Source: CAHJXF01 sp039936235 (GTDB taxonomy: Bacteria; Pseudomonadota; Gammaproteobacteria; Burkholderiales; Burkholderiaceae_D). Taken from it: 64,000 bases of DNA. Below are positions 28,485 through 37,680 of the stretch, piece by piece (positions within the stretch are counted from its first letter, which is position 1; each line of letters opens with the position of its first letter). The DNA lies in contig JBDTIS010000141.1 of NCBI GenBank assembly GCA_039936235.1, positions 15,444 to 79,443 on the forward strand, in the 5' to 3' direction. Below the pieces are notes generated by a model that saw nothing but the letters and a program-made list of their open reading frames with translations, was not told the DNA's origin and made no database searches. The position numbers and the translations under genes are program-made.

Positions 28485-29242
28485 GCGGGGGGCGTCATGA
28501 TCGCGTCGCTGTCGTGACCGGTGCCGGCAGCGGGATCGGTCGCGCGGTCGCACTCGCATTGCTCGCTGACGGCTATCGTGTGGCGCTGGCGGGGCGCAGC
28601 CTCGACAAGCTCGCGGCGACCGCAGCAAAAGGCGATGACCCATCGTGCCTCTTCGCCCAGTCGATGGACGTCGGCGATCCGCTATCCGTGCGCGCGTTCT
28701 TCGATGCGGTCGTCGGTCGCTTCGGCCGTCTCGATCTGCTGTTCAACAACGCGGGCGGCGGGGCGCCGTCGGTTCCGTTCGAAGAGTTGCGCTTCGACCA
28801 ATGGAAGACGGTCGTCGACACGAACTTCACCGGGACCTTCCTGTGCATGCAGCAGGCGTTCCGGATCATGAAGGCACAAACGCCGCGCGGCGGCCGGATC
28901 ATCAACAACGGCTCGATCTCGGCCCACACGCCGCGACCGCTGTCGGCGCCGTACACGTCGACCAAACATGCGGTGACCGGGCTGACGAAGTCCGGAGCGC
29001 TCGACGGCCGCGGCTTCGACATCGCGGTGGGCCAGATCGACATCGGCAACGCGGCGACCGACATGACGACGCCGATGGAAAGCGGCGTCCTGCAGCCGAA
29101 CGGCCAGCTCGCCGCCGAACCGAGGATGGACGTCGCCGCCGTGGCCGATGCCGTGCTGTACATGGCCGGCTTGCCGCTGTCGGCCAACGTGCTGTGCATG
29201 ACGGTGATGGCGACGCGGATGCCGTATGTCGGACGGGGTTGA
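28481..29242 (+). CDS. Short-chain dehydrogenase/reductase
   Basis: A 253-residue classical SDR. The cofactor motif is TGAGSGIG (residues 13-20), with NNAG near 89-92, and the catalytic SISAHT ... Y158-TSTK162. Arg39 after the second strand (LAGRS) suggests NADP(H). ATG at 28481 overlaps the VOC stop. The substrate is unknown. Confidence 0.92.
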   Translation: MSGGRHDRVAVVTGAGSGIGRAVALALLADGYRVALAGRSLDKLAATAAKGDDPSCLFAQSMDVGDPLSVRAFFDAVVGRFGRLDLLFNNAGGGAPSVPFEELRFDQWKTVVDTNFTGTFLCMQQAFRIMKAQTPRGGRIINNGSISAHTPRPLSAPYTSTKHAVTGLTKSGALDGRGFDIAVGQIDIGNAATDMTTPMESGVLQPNGQLAAEPRMDVAAVADAVLYMAGLPLSANVLCMTVMATRMPYVGRG

Positions 29243-29518
29243 GGTCGCGCCGATCGGCCGCGTGAGGTAGAAGCGCCTCACAGGCGTTGGAACGACATCC
29301 GGGCTACCGTCGTCCCGACGAAGGGGGACCTTGCCTTCCAGGCATGCGCTGCGAGCCCATGCATCGCGGCAGAGGTTGCCGATATGCGTTCGGAAGACAG
29401 AGCAGGCCGGTCCGCAGCCTGTCCGGACAGTCCTTTCCGCGAACGAGGGCAACCCAGGTCGCCGGGTCTGCCGCCCTGCAACGCGGCATCATGGCGACCC
29501 GTCGCCCCAGCTCAACGC

Positions 29519-30472
29519 ATGCAACCCACTACTAAATCGACGATCGCGATGCCGATCACCGTGGACGCCGCACCGTCCGACCAGCCCGTCTTCCTCGGCC
29601 TGAGCACCGCGGTCCTGGTCGCGCTGCTTACGGTCTACGTCGTCTGGGGATCGACCTACTTCGCGATCCGCCTCACGCTCGAGTCGCTTCCGCCGTTCCT
29701 GCAGGGCGGTGCGCGATTTCTCGTGGCAGGCACCCTCCTGTTCGTGTTCCTCGCAGTGCGCGGCCGGCCGATGCCGACGCTGCGGCAATGGCGCGACGGC
29801 GCGATCGTCGGCGTGCTGCTGCTCACCTGCGGCAACGGCGGCGTCGTGTTCGCAGAGCAGTACGTCTCGTCGAGCGTCGCAGCGATCTTCATCGGCGCCG
29901 GTCCGCTGGCGGCGGCCCTGTGGTCGGGGCTGTTCGGTTTCTGGCCGCAGCGCGCCCAGTGGGTCGGCATCGTGATCGGCTTCGTCGGCGTGCTGATGCT
30001 GGCCGGCGGCGCGCAGCTGTCGGCGCATCCGATCGGGCTGATCGGACTGGTCACTTCGGTCGTCTGCTGGACGCTCGGTTCGGTGCTGGCCCAGCGCAAG
30101 CTGTCGCTCGCGCCAGGCGCGATGGGCTTCGCGACCGAGATGCTGGCCGGCGGCGCCGTGATGCTGATCGTCGGCCTCCTGCATGGCGAAGCGCCGCGAC
30201 TGGGCGCCGCATGGCCGCCGACGCCGGTCGCGATCGGCGCGTTCGTCTATCTGGTGTTCGCCGGTTCGCTGGCTGCTTTCTCGGCGTACATGTACCTGCT
30301 GTCGAAGGTCTCGTCGACCATCGCGATCAGCTATGCCTACGTCAATCCGATGATCGCCGTCCTGCTCGGCGTCGTGTTCGGCGGCGAAGTACTGACCACG
30401 AAGGAGGGCATCGCGACGGCGGTGATCGTCGGCAGCGTGATCCTGCTGACGCTCGAAAGACGCACCACCTGA
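29519..30472 (+). CDS. EamA-family (DMT superfamily) exporter, YedA-like
   Basis: A transporter of about 317 residues with ten membrane helices and the two EamA repeats: VVWGSTYFAIRLTLESLPPF in the first, and the C-terminal ISYAYVNPMIAVLLGVVFGGE in the second. It resembles YedA/RhaT-type exporters of amino acids or metabolites. ATG at 29519 is chosen; ATG at 29549 is equally possible because no clear ribosome site distinguishes them. Confidence 0.9.
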   Translation: MQPTTKSTIAMPITVDAAPSDQPVFLGLSTAVLVALLTVYVVWGSTYFAIRLTLESLPPFLQGGARFLVAGTLLFVFLAVRGRPMPTLRQWRDGAIVGVLLLTCGNGGVVFAEQYVSSSVAAIFIGAGPLAAALWSGLFGFWPQRAQWVGIVIGFVGVLMLAGGAQLSAHPIGLIGLVTSVVCWTLGSVLAQRKLSLAPGAMGFATEMLAGGAVMLIVGLLHGEAPRLGAAWPPTPVAIGAFVYLVFAGSLAAFSAYMYLLSKVSSTIAISYAYVNPMIAVLLGVVFGGEVLTTKEGIATAVIVGSVILLTLERRTT

Positions 30473-30529
30473 CTCCGCACGCCAGCGAGCACGTGCACGG
30501 GACCGGCCTGACGAATCGGCCGATCATCG

Positions 30530-31708
30530 TCAGATCATCCGCTTCGCGACCTCCTCGAGCATCACTTCGGTGGCGCCGCCACCGATCGCCTGCACGCGTG
30601 CGTCGCGCGCCATCCGCTCGATCGCCGTTTCGCGGATGAAGCCCATGCCACCGTGGAACTGCAGGCAGTCGTACATCACCTCGTTGACGAGCGTGCCGCA
30701 CAGCGCCTTGATCATCGACACTTCCTTCGTCACGCTCTGGCCCTGCGCGTCGCGCCACGCGGTGTTGTAGACCAGCGCCTTCGCGGCCTCGACCTGAGAC
30801 GCGCGCATCGCGAGCCGCTGGCGCACCGTCTGCTTGTCCCACAGCGCGGTCCCGAACACGTTGCGCTGCGTGGTCCATTCGACCGCAAGCTCGATCGCGC
30901 GCGACGCTTCGCCCATCGATTGCGCGCCCAGCACGATCCGTTCGTTCTGGAGGTTCTTCATCAGTGCGTAGAAGCCCTTGTTCTCCTCGCCGAGCAGGTT
31001 GGCGGACGGGATGCGGCAGTCGTCGAACACCAGTTCGGCCGTGTCGCTCGACAACCAGCCGGTCTTTTTGAGCGGTCGCGCGACGGTGAAACCCGGCGTG
31101 CCCTTCTCGACGATGAACATCGAGACCATGCGGTTACGACCCGGCTGGCCACCGGTCTTCGCGGCGACGAAGTACACGTCGCCGTGGACGCCGTTCGTGA
31201 TGAACATCTTCGCGCCGTTCAGGACCCATTCGTCACCGTCGCGCACGGCAGTCGTGCGCATGCCTGCGAGGTCCGAGCCGGCATCGGCCTCGGTCATCGC
31301 GACCGCCGCGATGCACTTGCCCGCGACGATGTCCGGCATGTAGCGGTCCAGCTGCTCGGGCGTTCCGCCATGGAACAGGTGCGGGCTGGCCATGTCGGTG
31401 TGGACCAGCACCGTGATCGCGAAGCCGCCGTAGCCGGAACGGCCGAGCTCTTCGGCAAGCACGACGGTCGCCAGCGTGTCGAGCTCGCTGCCGCCGTGGC
31501 GATCGTCGTAGCGAATGCCCAGCAAGCCGAGCGCGCCCATCTCCTGCAGCACGGCGCGCGGTGTGTATCCGTCTTCTTCCCACTGGTCTGCGTACGGCAG
31601 CACGCGGTCGGCGATGAAGCGCCGGATCGTCGTGCGCAGCATCTCGTGTTCCGCAGTGAAGTAAGGCGACGGACTCGTGTTGCCGGGCATGTGGAGGGGA
31701 GCGTGCAT
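30530..31708 (-). CDS. Acyl-CoA dehydrogenase
   Basis: A 392-residue FAD enzyme of the acyl-CoA dehydrogenase family. Visible landmarks are AVAMTEADAGSDLAGMRTTA (FAD/substrate loop), WVLNGAKMFITNG, RNVFG and the C-terminal QFHGGMGFIRE ... RDARV. The usual C-terminal catalytic Glu is replaced (GGGATEVM). A Glu in NERIVLGAQSMG, the position used in isovaleryl-CoA dehydrogenase, is the likely base. This suits branched or long acyl-CoA. It is transcribed away from the TetR/carboxylase cluster, behind the nuclease-like gene. Confidence 0.93.
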   Translation of the reverse strand: MHAPLHMPGNTSPSPYFTAEHEMLRTTIRRFIADRVLPYADQWEEDGYTPRAVLQEMGALGLLGIRYDDRHGGSELDTLATVVLAEELGRSGYGGFAITVLVHTDMASPHLFHGGTPEQLDRYMPDIVAGKCIAAVAMTEADAGSDLAGMRTTAVRDGDEWVLNGAKMFITNGVHGDVYFVAAKTGGQPGRNRMVSMFIVEKGTPGFTVARPLKKTGWLSSDTAELVFDDCRIPSANLLGEENKGFYALMKNLQNERIVLGAQSMGEASRAIELAVEWTTQRNVFGTALWDKQTVRQRLAMRASQVEAAKALVYNTAWRDAQGQSVTKEVSMIKALCGTLVNEVMYDCLQFHGGMGFIRETAIERMARDARVQAIGGGATEVMLEEVAKRMI

Positions 31709-31738
31709 GGTGCCTTTCAGGGAGCGGGTCGGCGCGTA

Positions 31739-32554
31739 TCAGCCGCGTCGCGAGCGAAGGTTGCGGGAGATCTTGCCGATGTAGAAGTCGATTCCACCCG
31801 CCAGTAGCGGCGCGCCGGGAACACGAAACGGCCCGACGATGTCGCCCGGGTTCACGGCCTTGAACGCGCCGTGCGACAGCCGCTTGACGAAGCGGCCCAG
31901 ATCGATCGCGTTCAGCAGCAGCTTCTTGTCGACGGTGCGATCGGTGACGAACTCCTGGATCAGCAGCAGCGCCCGGGTATGGCCGCGACGCTCGGCCTCG
32001 GCGAGGCAGCCGGCGGATGCCGTCAGCAGCTGGTAACGAAGATCCTTCAGTGGCGGGTCGTCGCCCACGCGCGGTCCGAGCAGCGCGGCGGCGAGCTGCG
32101 TGATGCGCGCAATACCGTGCGAACGCTCGTTCTCGAGCAGGCGATCGACGGCCTCTCCAAGCGTGTCGCCGACGGTGTTGCTGAACGGCTCGTCGGACTT
32201 CGCCTCGACAGTGATCAGGTAGGTGCCGTGGGCATCCTCGGCATGCACCACGAGATCGGCGTTGCACGGCTCGCCGCCGAACCCATCGAACGGCAGCCTC
32301 GCATCCGGTTCGGCCCACCACGTCGTCAGCCTACCGAACGCCTCGTGGCGTTTCAGCGCGGCCATCAGCTCCTTCGGCGGATCGACGGCATCGCCTTCGA
32401 GCCATGCACGCGCGGCTTCCTTCGCACTGCGCCCGTCGGTCCAGTGGTCGGGGCTCCTGGGGCCGGCGCTGGTCTCCCAGTCTTCCAGCGTCAAAATGGC
32501 AACGTCGTTTTTCGAGATCGGCAAACTGTGCTCCGTGTTCGGCAGGGATCTCAT
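31739..32554 (-). CDS. DUF6946-like protein with PD-(D/E)xK-type core
   Basis: A 271-residue protein. The N-part WTDGRSAKEAARAWLEG and the segment LPFDGFGGEPCNADLVVHA ... TYLITVEAKSDEP recall DUF6946. The Asp in ADLVV followed by a strand ending EAK (D-x(n)-ExK) matches the metal site of PD-(D/E)xK nucleases. The function is not known, and a restriction-like or DNA-repair role is only inference. It starts 21 bp from the TetR operator and runs in the same direction as the acyl-CoA dehydrogenase, 30 bp upstream of it. Confidence 0.7.
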   Translation of the reverse strand: MRSLPNTEHSLPISKNDVAILTLEDWETSAGPRSPDHWTDGRSAKEAARAWLEGDAVDPPKELMAALKRHEAFGRLTTWWAEPDARLPFDGFGGEPCNADLVVHAEDAHGTYLITVEAKSDEPFSNTVGDTLGEAVDRLLENERSHGIARITQLAAALLGPRVGDDPPLKDLRYQLLTASAGCLAEAERRGHTRALLLIQEFVTDRTVDKKLLLNAIDLGRFVKRLSHGAFKAVNPGDIVGPFRVPGAPLLAGGIDFYIGKISRNLRSRRG

Positions 32555-32574
32555 TCGAGCCGAAGTATACTAGT

Positions 32575-32594
32575 TACCTAACAAACGTTAGGTA
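32575..32594. promoter_or_regulatory. Perfect 8-4-8 palindrome, putative TetR operator
   Basis: TACCTAAC-N4-GTTAGGTA is a perfect inverted repeat with spacer AAAC, located between the divergent nuclease-like gene (start 32554) and tetR (start 32611). A TATACT element lies at 32566-32571, beside it. Position and symmetry are typical of a TetR-family autoregulatory operator controlling both directions. Confidence 0.75.
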
Positions 32595-32610
32595 GACTGC
32601 TGGCTCACCT

Positions 32611-33285
32611 ATGACTCAATCCATCATGCTGACCAGACAGCGACCATCCTCCACCGTCGAACCGGCCGCGACCGGTGCCGAACCCGGCGACGGTCGCGGG
32701 CTGATCCTCGACACCGCGGCGCGTCTGTTTCGCGAGGAAGGCTACGCCGCGACGTCGCTACGCGACATCGCCGCCGAATGCGGGATGAAGGCCGGGAGCC
32801 TCTACTACCACTTCGCATCGAAGGACGCGATCATCGCCGAGGTACTGCGGATCGGTGTCGAGCGCGTAGCGGACCACGTGCGGCAGTCGGTGCTCGCGCT
32901 GCCGCCCGACGCCGACGCGCGGACGCTGCTGCATACCGCCGTCCGTGCCCACCTGTCGGCGCTGCTCGAGCTGCACGACTACACATCGGCCAACGTACGG
33001 ATCTTCGGCCAGGTGCCGACGGCGGTCCGCGACGCGCACATCGCGACGCGCGACGCCTACGAGCGCTTCTGGACCAAGTTGTTGCGGCGCTGTGCGCGGA
33101 GCGGCGGCTGGGATAAGCGTCGCAAGATCGGCCTGACACGCCTGTTCCTGATCAATGCGCTGAACGGGTCGCTCGAATGGTTCACCGACGGCCGCTCGAC
33201 TGTCGAGCAGCTTGCGCACGAACTGACCGAACTGTTCCTCGACGGGCTGAACACGCGTTTTCCGGTCGTGGGGCGAAAGCCATGA
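32611..33285 (+). CDS. TetR-family transcriptional regulator
   Basis: A 224-residue repressor. The N-terminal HTH is clear: ILDTAARLFREEGYAATSLRDIAAECGMKAGSLYYHFASKDAII (about 32-75). The variable ligand-binding domain follows. It probably senses an acyl-CoA or the pathway substrate and represses the carboxylase genes and the divergent nuclease/dehydrogenase genes through the adjacent palindrome. Its stop overlaps the start of the carboxyltransferase gene (ATGA), so regulator and enzyme are co-transcribed. Confidence 0.95.
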   Translation: MTQSIMLTRQRPSSTVEPAATGAEPGDGRGLILDTAARLFREEGYAATSLRDIAAECGMKAGSLYYHFASKDAIIAEVLRIGVERVADHVRQSVLALPPDADARTLLHTAVRAHLSALLELHDYTSANVRIFGQVPTAVRDAHIATRDAYERFWTKLLRRCARSGGWDKRRKIGLTRLFLINALNGSLEWFTDGRSTVEQLAHELTELFLDGLNTRFPVVGRKP

Positions 33286-34886
33286 AGACGCGCATCGATC
33301 CGACTTCCGAAGTCTTCCGTCGCAGCGTTGCGCGTTATGCCGAACTGACCGATCGGCTGCGCGACCGCGTTCGGTGGTCGCTGGCCGGCGGCGGCGAGAA
33401 GCTGCGCGCGCGTCATCTCGAGCGCGGCAAGATTCCGGTGCGCGACCGCATCGAACTGCTGCTCGACTCCGGCAGCGCGTTCCTCGAACTGTCGGCGCTG
33501 GCCGGCTGGGGGCTCTACGACAACCAGGTGCCCGCGGCCGGCGTGATCACCGGGGTCGGCAACGTGTCCGGCGTGGCCTGCATGATCATCGCCAACGACG
33601 CGACGGTGAAGGGCGGCAGCTTCTTCGCAGAGACCGTCCGCAAGCATCTGCGCGCCCAGGAGATCGCGTGGGAGAACCGGCTGCCGTGCCTGTACCTGGT
33701 CGACTGCGGCGGCGCCTTCCTGCCCGAGCAGGATCGCGTGTTCCCCGACTACGGCCACTTCGGCACGAGCTTCTATCACCAGTGCCGGATGAGCGCCGAC
33801 GGGCTGCCGCAACTGTCCGCGGTGTTCGGGGGCTGCACGGCCGGCGGTGCCTACATCCCCGCGCTGTCCGACGAGTCGGTGATGGTCGAAGGCACCGGCC
33901 GCATCCATCTCGGCGGCCCGCCGATCGTGAAGGCCGCGATCGGCGAGATCGTCGACGGCGAGACGCTCGGCGGCGCCGCGATGCATGCGCGTGTGTCCGG
34001 CGTCACCGACTATCTCGCGATGACCGAACACGAGGCGCTGCAGAAGCTGCGCGACATCGTGGCGCATCTGAACTGGCCGGTTGCGACCCATGCGACGCGA
34101 TTGCCGGTGCGGCCGCCGCTGCACGATCCGGCACAGATCGAAGGCATCGTCGGGACCGATCTCAAGCAGCCGTTCGACGTCCGCGAGGTGATCATGCGAT
34201 TGGTCGATGCGAGCCGGGATGGCAACGGCATGCAGGAGTTCAAGCCCGAGTACGGTTCCACGCTGGTCTGCACGTTCGCGCATCTGCACGGTTATCCGGT
34301 CGGCATCGTCGCGAACAACGGTGTGCTGTTCTCGGAGTCGTCGATGAAGGGCGCGCATTTCATCGAGCTGTGCAACCAGCGCCGCATCCCGTTGCTGTTC
34401 CTGCAGAACATCACCGGCTTCATGGTCGGCACCGAGGCCGAGCGCGGTGGTATCGCGAAGCATTCGGCGAAGCTGGTCTACGCGGTCGCGACCGCGCGTG
34501 TGCCGCGCTTCACGGTGCTGATCGGCGGCAGCTACGGCGCCGGCAACTACGGCATGTGCGGACGCGGCTTCGCCCCGCGTTTCCTGTTCGCATGGCCGAA
34601 CAGCCGCATCGCGACGATGAGTCCCGAGGTCGCGAGCACGGTACTGGTGGCGCTGCGTCGGAGTTCGTTGAAGGGCGACGGCGATGCCGAGTCCCTGCAG
34701 GCGCTGGAGACCGGGACGCGGCGGCAGTTCGAGGAACAGAGCGATCCGTACTACGCGACCGGGCGGCTGTGGGACGACGGTTTGATCGAGCCGTCGCAGA
34801 CGCGGGATGTACTGGGGATCTGCCTGCAGCTCGCGGACGCGAGCACGCCGCGCTTCGAAGGACAGAGTCCGGTTTATCGGATGTGA
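33282..34886 (+). CDS. Acyl-CoA carboxylase, carboxyltransferase (beta) subunit, methylcrotonyl/geranyl-CoA type
   Basis: A 534-residue carboxyltransferase. Landmarks include GGGEKLRARHLERGKIPVRDR, YLVDCGGAFLPEQDRVFPD, SAVFGGCTAGGAYIPALSDE, FLQNITGFMVGTEAERGGIAKH and SYGAGNYGMCGRGFAPRFLF. These match methylcrotonyl-CoA or geranyl-CoA carboxylase beta subunits more than propionyl-CoA ones. It transfers carboxyl from the biotin of the alpha subunit encoded 169 bp downstream. Together with the acyl-CoA dehydrogenase it suggests leucine, isovalerate or acyclic terpenoid degradation (inference). Confidence 0.93.
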   Translation: MKTRIDPTSEVFRRSVARYAELTDRLRDRVRWSLAGGGEKLRARHLERGKIPVRDRIELLLDSGSAFLELSALAGWGLYDNQVPAAGVITGVGNVSGVACMIIANDATVKGGSFFAETVRKHLRAQEIAWENRLPCLYLVDCGGAFLPEQDRVFPDYGHFGTSFYHQCRMSADGLPQLSAVFGGCTAGGAYIPALSDESVMVEGTGRIHLGGPPIVKAAIGEIVDGETLGGAAMHARVSGVTDYLAMTEHEALQKLRDIVAHLNWPVATHATRLPVRPPLHDPAQIEGIVGTDLKQPFDVREVIMRLVDASRDGNGMQEFKPEYGSTLVCTFAHLHGYPVGIVANNGVLFSESSMKGAHFIELCNQRRIPLLFLQNITGFMVGTEAERGGIAKHSAKLVYAVATARVPRFTVLIGGSYGAGNYGMCGRGFAPRFLFAWPNSRIATMSPEVASTVLVALRRSSLKGDGDAESLQALETGTRRQFEEQSDPYYATGRLWDDGLIEPSQTRDVLGICLQLADASTPRFEGQSPVYRM

Positions 34887-34918
34887 TGGGAATGCACGCA
34901 ACACTGCCGCGGTTTGCC

Positions 34919-34939
34919 CCTCCCCCTTCGAGGGGGAGG
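34919..34939. repeat. GC-rich hairpin repeat between carboxylase genes
   Basis: CCTCCCCCT-TCG-AGGGGGAGG forms a 9-bp perfect stem with a 3-base loop. A very similar hairpin occurs at 45900-45920. It could be an intergenic REP-like element or a transcription attenuator; no T-run follows. Confidence 0.6.
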
Positions 34940-35054
34940 CTGGTAGGGGGATGGGTTTCGACGCATCGCCTGACAAATGCCGGCCCTCTCCCCTCCCCGA
35001 CCCGCACCCTGGGTCAAGCCCGGGGCACGCTCTCCAAGCGGAGGGGACGTACCG

Positions 35055-37052
35055 ATGTTTGACGCCCTCCTCATCGCCAACCGCGGCGAGATCGCCTGCC
35101 GCGTCATCCGCACCTGCCGCCGCATCGGCATCCGCACGATCGCCGTGTTCTCCGACGCGGACGCGAACGCACGTCACGTTCGCGAGGCCGACGCCGCGAT
35201 CCGCATCGGTCCCGCGCCGGCGCGCGCGTCCTACCTCGACGCGCACGTCATCTTGCAAGCGGCGATCGACAGCGGTGCGCAGGCCATCCATCCCGGCTAC
35301 GGCTTCCTGTCCGAGAAGCTCGAGCTGATCGATGCCTGCGCCGCCACGGGCATCACGTTCATCGGCCCCCACCGCGATGCGATCGCGCTGATGGGCTCGA
35401 AGATCGAGAGCAAGCGGATCGCGCGCGCCGCCGGCGTCCCCTGCGTGCCGGGCTACGACGGCGACGACCAGACCGATGCGCGGCTGCACGACGAAGCGCA
35501 GCGGATCGGCTTCCCGCTGCTGATCAAGGCCAGCGCCGGCGGCGGCGGCAAAGGCATGAAGCGCGTCGACGACGCCGCTGCATTCGCCGCACGACTGCAT
35601 GCGGCGCGCGGCGAGGCACTCGCGTCGTTCGCCGACGATCGCGTACTGCTGGAACGCTACATCCAGCGACCGCGCCATCTCGAGGTTCAACTGCTCGGCG
35701 ACCGGCACGGCGGCCTCGTGCATCTCTTCGAACGCGAGTGCTCGATCCAGCGCAACTATCAGAAGCTGATCGAGGAGGCGCCGGCCAATCACCTCGGCGA
35801 CGCAATCCGTACGAAGCTGTTCGACGCCGCGCTGATGCTCGGTCGCGCGATCGGCTACGACTCGACCGGCACCGTCGAATTCGTCCTCGACGCCGACGCC
35901 GGCGACACGCCTTGTTTCCTCGAGATGAACACGCGGTTGCAGGTCGAGCATCCGGTAACCGAGATGACCGTGACGGCCGACGGCATGTCGATCGATCTGG
36001 TCGAGCAGCAGATCCTCAGCGCGCTCGGCGAACGCCTCGTGTTCGCGCAACCGGATATCCGCAGGCACGGTTGGGCGATCGAGGCGCGCATCAACGCCGA
36101 GGTACCGGAGCAGGACTTCGGTGCGTCGTTCGGTCCGATCACCGGCTACGAAGAACCGGTCGTCCACGGGCTGCGGTTCGACAGCGGCATCGACGCGCGC
36201 AGCACGATCACGCCGCATTACGACGCGATGCTCGCGAAGGTCATCGCATCGGCTGCGACGCGCGCGGTCGCACGCGATCGACTGCTGGACGGACTGCGGC
36301 GCCTGCGCATCGAAGGCATCCAGACCAACCAGCGCTTGCTCGCCGCGGTCGTCGCATCGCCGGCGTTCGATGCCGTGCTGACGACGCGCTTCCTGCCCGA
36401 CGCGTTCCCCGATGGATACCGTGTCGCTGCCATGGCGGTCGACGAACGCGTCTGCGCGGCCGCGGCGGCCCGGTATTTCGCTGCGGTCGAGCGGCACTCG
36501 TCCGATCGTCCGCTAGCTGCGCTGACCGGCTTTCGGCTGACCGCGCCGGCCGGCCGACGCGCGATGGCGACATTCCTCGTCTCGGACGACGCCGCGGACC
36601 GAATCGTCGTCGTCGAGTCGCTGACTGCGCTCAGGGTCGCCTGCCATCTCGACGGCGACACCTGGCCATTCGATGGCGAGACCGGTGCCGTCGTTTCGGC
36701 GACCCGTCGTTATCGCGCATCGATCGACGACGCGCAGGTCGCGCTGTGGACCGAGGGCACCTGGAAGCGATTCGCAGTCGGGCCCGCCGTGGCGGCGCGC
36801 CAGGCCGACGATCGCACAGGCGGAGGCGGGGACTGCATCGCGGCGGATCTGCCGGGCGTCGTGACGCAGGTACTGGTCGACGTCGACCAGCCGGTCGCCG
36901 CGGGTACCCCGGTGATCGTCGTCGAGGCGATGAAGCTGTTCCACACGCTGGTCGCGCCGCGTGACGGCGTGATCGCGCACATCCGCGTCGCGATCGGCGC
37001 GACGGTAGATCGCGGGGACGTGCTCGTGGAGCTGGCACCCGCGACCGTCTGA
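35055..37052 (+). CDS. Acyl-CoA carboxylase, biotin carboxylase/carrier (alpha) subunit
   Basis: A 665-residue alpha subunit. The N-terminal biotin carboxylase shows LIANRGEIACRVIRT, the ATP-grasp glycine loop KASAGGGGKGMK (near 158-167), FLEMNTRLQVEHPVTEM and the catalytic ARINAE. The C-terminal biotinyl domain carries VVEAMKLFHTL with biotin Lys627. ATG at 35055 has GGAGGGG about 10 bp upstream. It completes the carboxylase with the upstream beta subunit. Confidence 0.95.
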   Translation: MFDALLIANRGEIACRVIRTCRRIGIRTIAVFSDADANARHVREADAAIRIGPAPARASYLDAHVILQAAIDSGAQAIHPGYGFLSEKLELIDACAATGITFIGPHRDAIALMGSKIESKRIARAAGVPCVPGYDGDDQTDARLHDEAQRIGFPLLIKASAGGGGKGMKRVDDAAAFAARLHAARGEALASFADDRVLLERYIQRPRHLEVQLLGDRHGGLVHLFERECSIQRNYQKLIEEAPANHLGDAIRTKLFDAALMLGRAIGYDSTGTVEFVLDADAGDTPCFLEMNTRLQVEHPVTEMTVTADGMSIDLVEQQILSALGERLVFAQPDIRRHGWAIEARINAEVPEQDFGASFGPITGYEEPVVHGLRFDSGIDARSTITPHYDAMLAKVIASAATRAVARDRLLDGLRRLRIEGIQTNQRLLAAVVASPAFDAVLTTRFLPDAFPDGYRVAAMAVDERVCAAAAARYFAAVERHSSDRPLAALTGFRLTAPAGRRAMATFLVSDDAADRIVVVESLTALRVACHLDGDTWPFDGETGAVVSATRRYRASIDDAQVALWTEGTWKRFAVGPAVAARQADDRTGGGGDCIAADLPGVVTQVLVDVDQPVAAGTPVIVVEAMKLFHTLVAPRDGVIAHIRVAIGATVDRGDVLVELAPATV

Positions 37053-37071
37053 CCTCGCCCGGAATGCGCCT

Positions 37072-37386
37072 TCAGCCGACCACGACTTCGCTCATCTGGA
37101 TCACCGGTGCCAGGTCGGTGTAGTTCTTGATGTCGGCCATGATCTCCTGGGCGTGCGGACCGAAGCCCGCGCCGAATGCATCGGCCGACTCGCTGTAGAT
37201 GTGGCACATCCCGACATAGGTCGCCGGCGTATCCGGCGCGCCGCCGCCCAGGCCCCTGTCGATCGTGTACTTCACGCAACTGTCCCCCATCCGCGCCTTC
37301 ACGAGCGGCATGTGCTTGTCGCGGTAGTAGTCGTGGTCGAATCGGGCACCAGGGGTGTTCGGATACATCACGCTGACCTTGATCAT
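37072..37386 (-). CDS. EthD-family small protein
   Basis: A 104-residue dimeric alpha-beta barrel (EthD) protein: MIKVSVMYPNTPGARFDHDYYRDKHMPLVK, then YVGMCHIYSESADAFGAGFG. The conserved His of KHMPLV is present. EthD proteins degrade or isomerise small hydrophobic intermediates, and this short form is usually uncharacterised. The start at 37386 has AGGAG upstream. It is convergent with the carboxylase gene and may use a promoter shared with the divergent binding protein. Confidence 0.88.
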   Translation of the reverse strand: MIKVSVMYPNTPGARFDHDYYRDKHMPLVKARMGDSCVKYTIDRGLGGGAPDTPATYVGMCHIYSESADAFGAGFGPHAQEIMADIKNYTDLAPVIQMSEVVVG

Positions 37387-37465
37387 TGCTTCTCCTCGTC
37401 GTTGTCCTTCGTACCGGCGACGGATCGTGCACCGGCGTTCCGCATCTGACAAGGCGTTGTACGGA

Positions 37466-37680
37466 TCAGCCCTTCGATTTCCTCTTCGTCGTGACGGCGG
37501 CCCGGGCTGCTTCGGCGCATCGTCGTCGGACGGCAGATGGGCCAGCTGGTCCGCGTCGAGCTTGCCGATGAACTTCCAGCCGTCCGGCAGCTCGATGAAC
37601 GCGAAGCGGTCGGCGGATCGACGAATACGTCGTAATCGCTGGCGACGGGCGCCTGCTCGCGCGGCGGAACCGATCAACAT
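37466..37680 (-). pseudogene. Frameshifted fragment of a small unknown protein
   Basis: Minus-strand sequence reads VASDYDVFVDPP in one frame and then RFAFIELPDGWKFIGKLDA in another, with one base gained or lost near 37615. A later switch leads to TTKRKSKG and a stop at 37466. The spliced reading is coherent, so this is a decayed gene; the family is unknown. It sits in the 547-bp gap between the EthD gene and the ABC binding protein. Confidence 0.5.

Noticed and set aside
33057..36497. Very long reverse-strand open frame across the carboxylase genes
   Set aside because: Both carboxylase subunits on the plus strand have clear catalytic motifs; the reverse frame has low-complexity composition.
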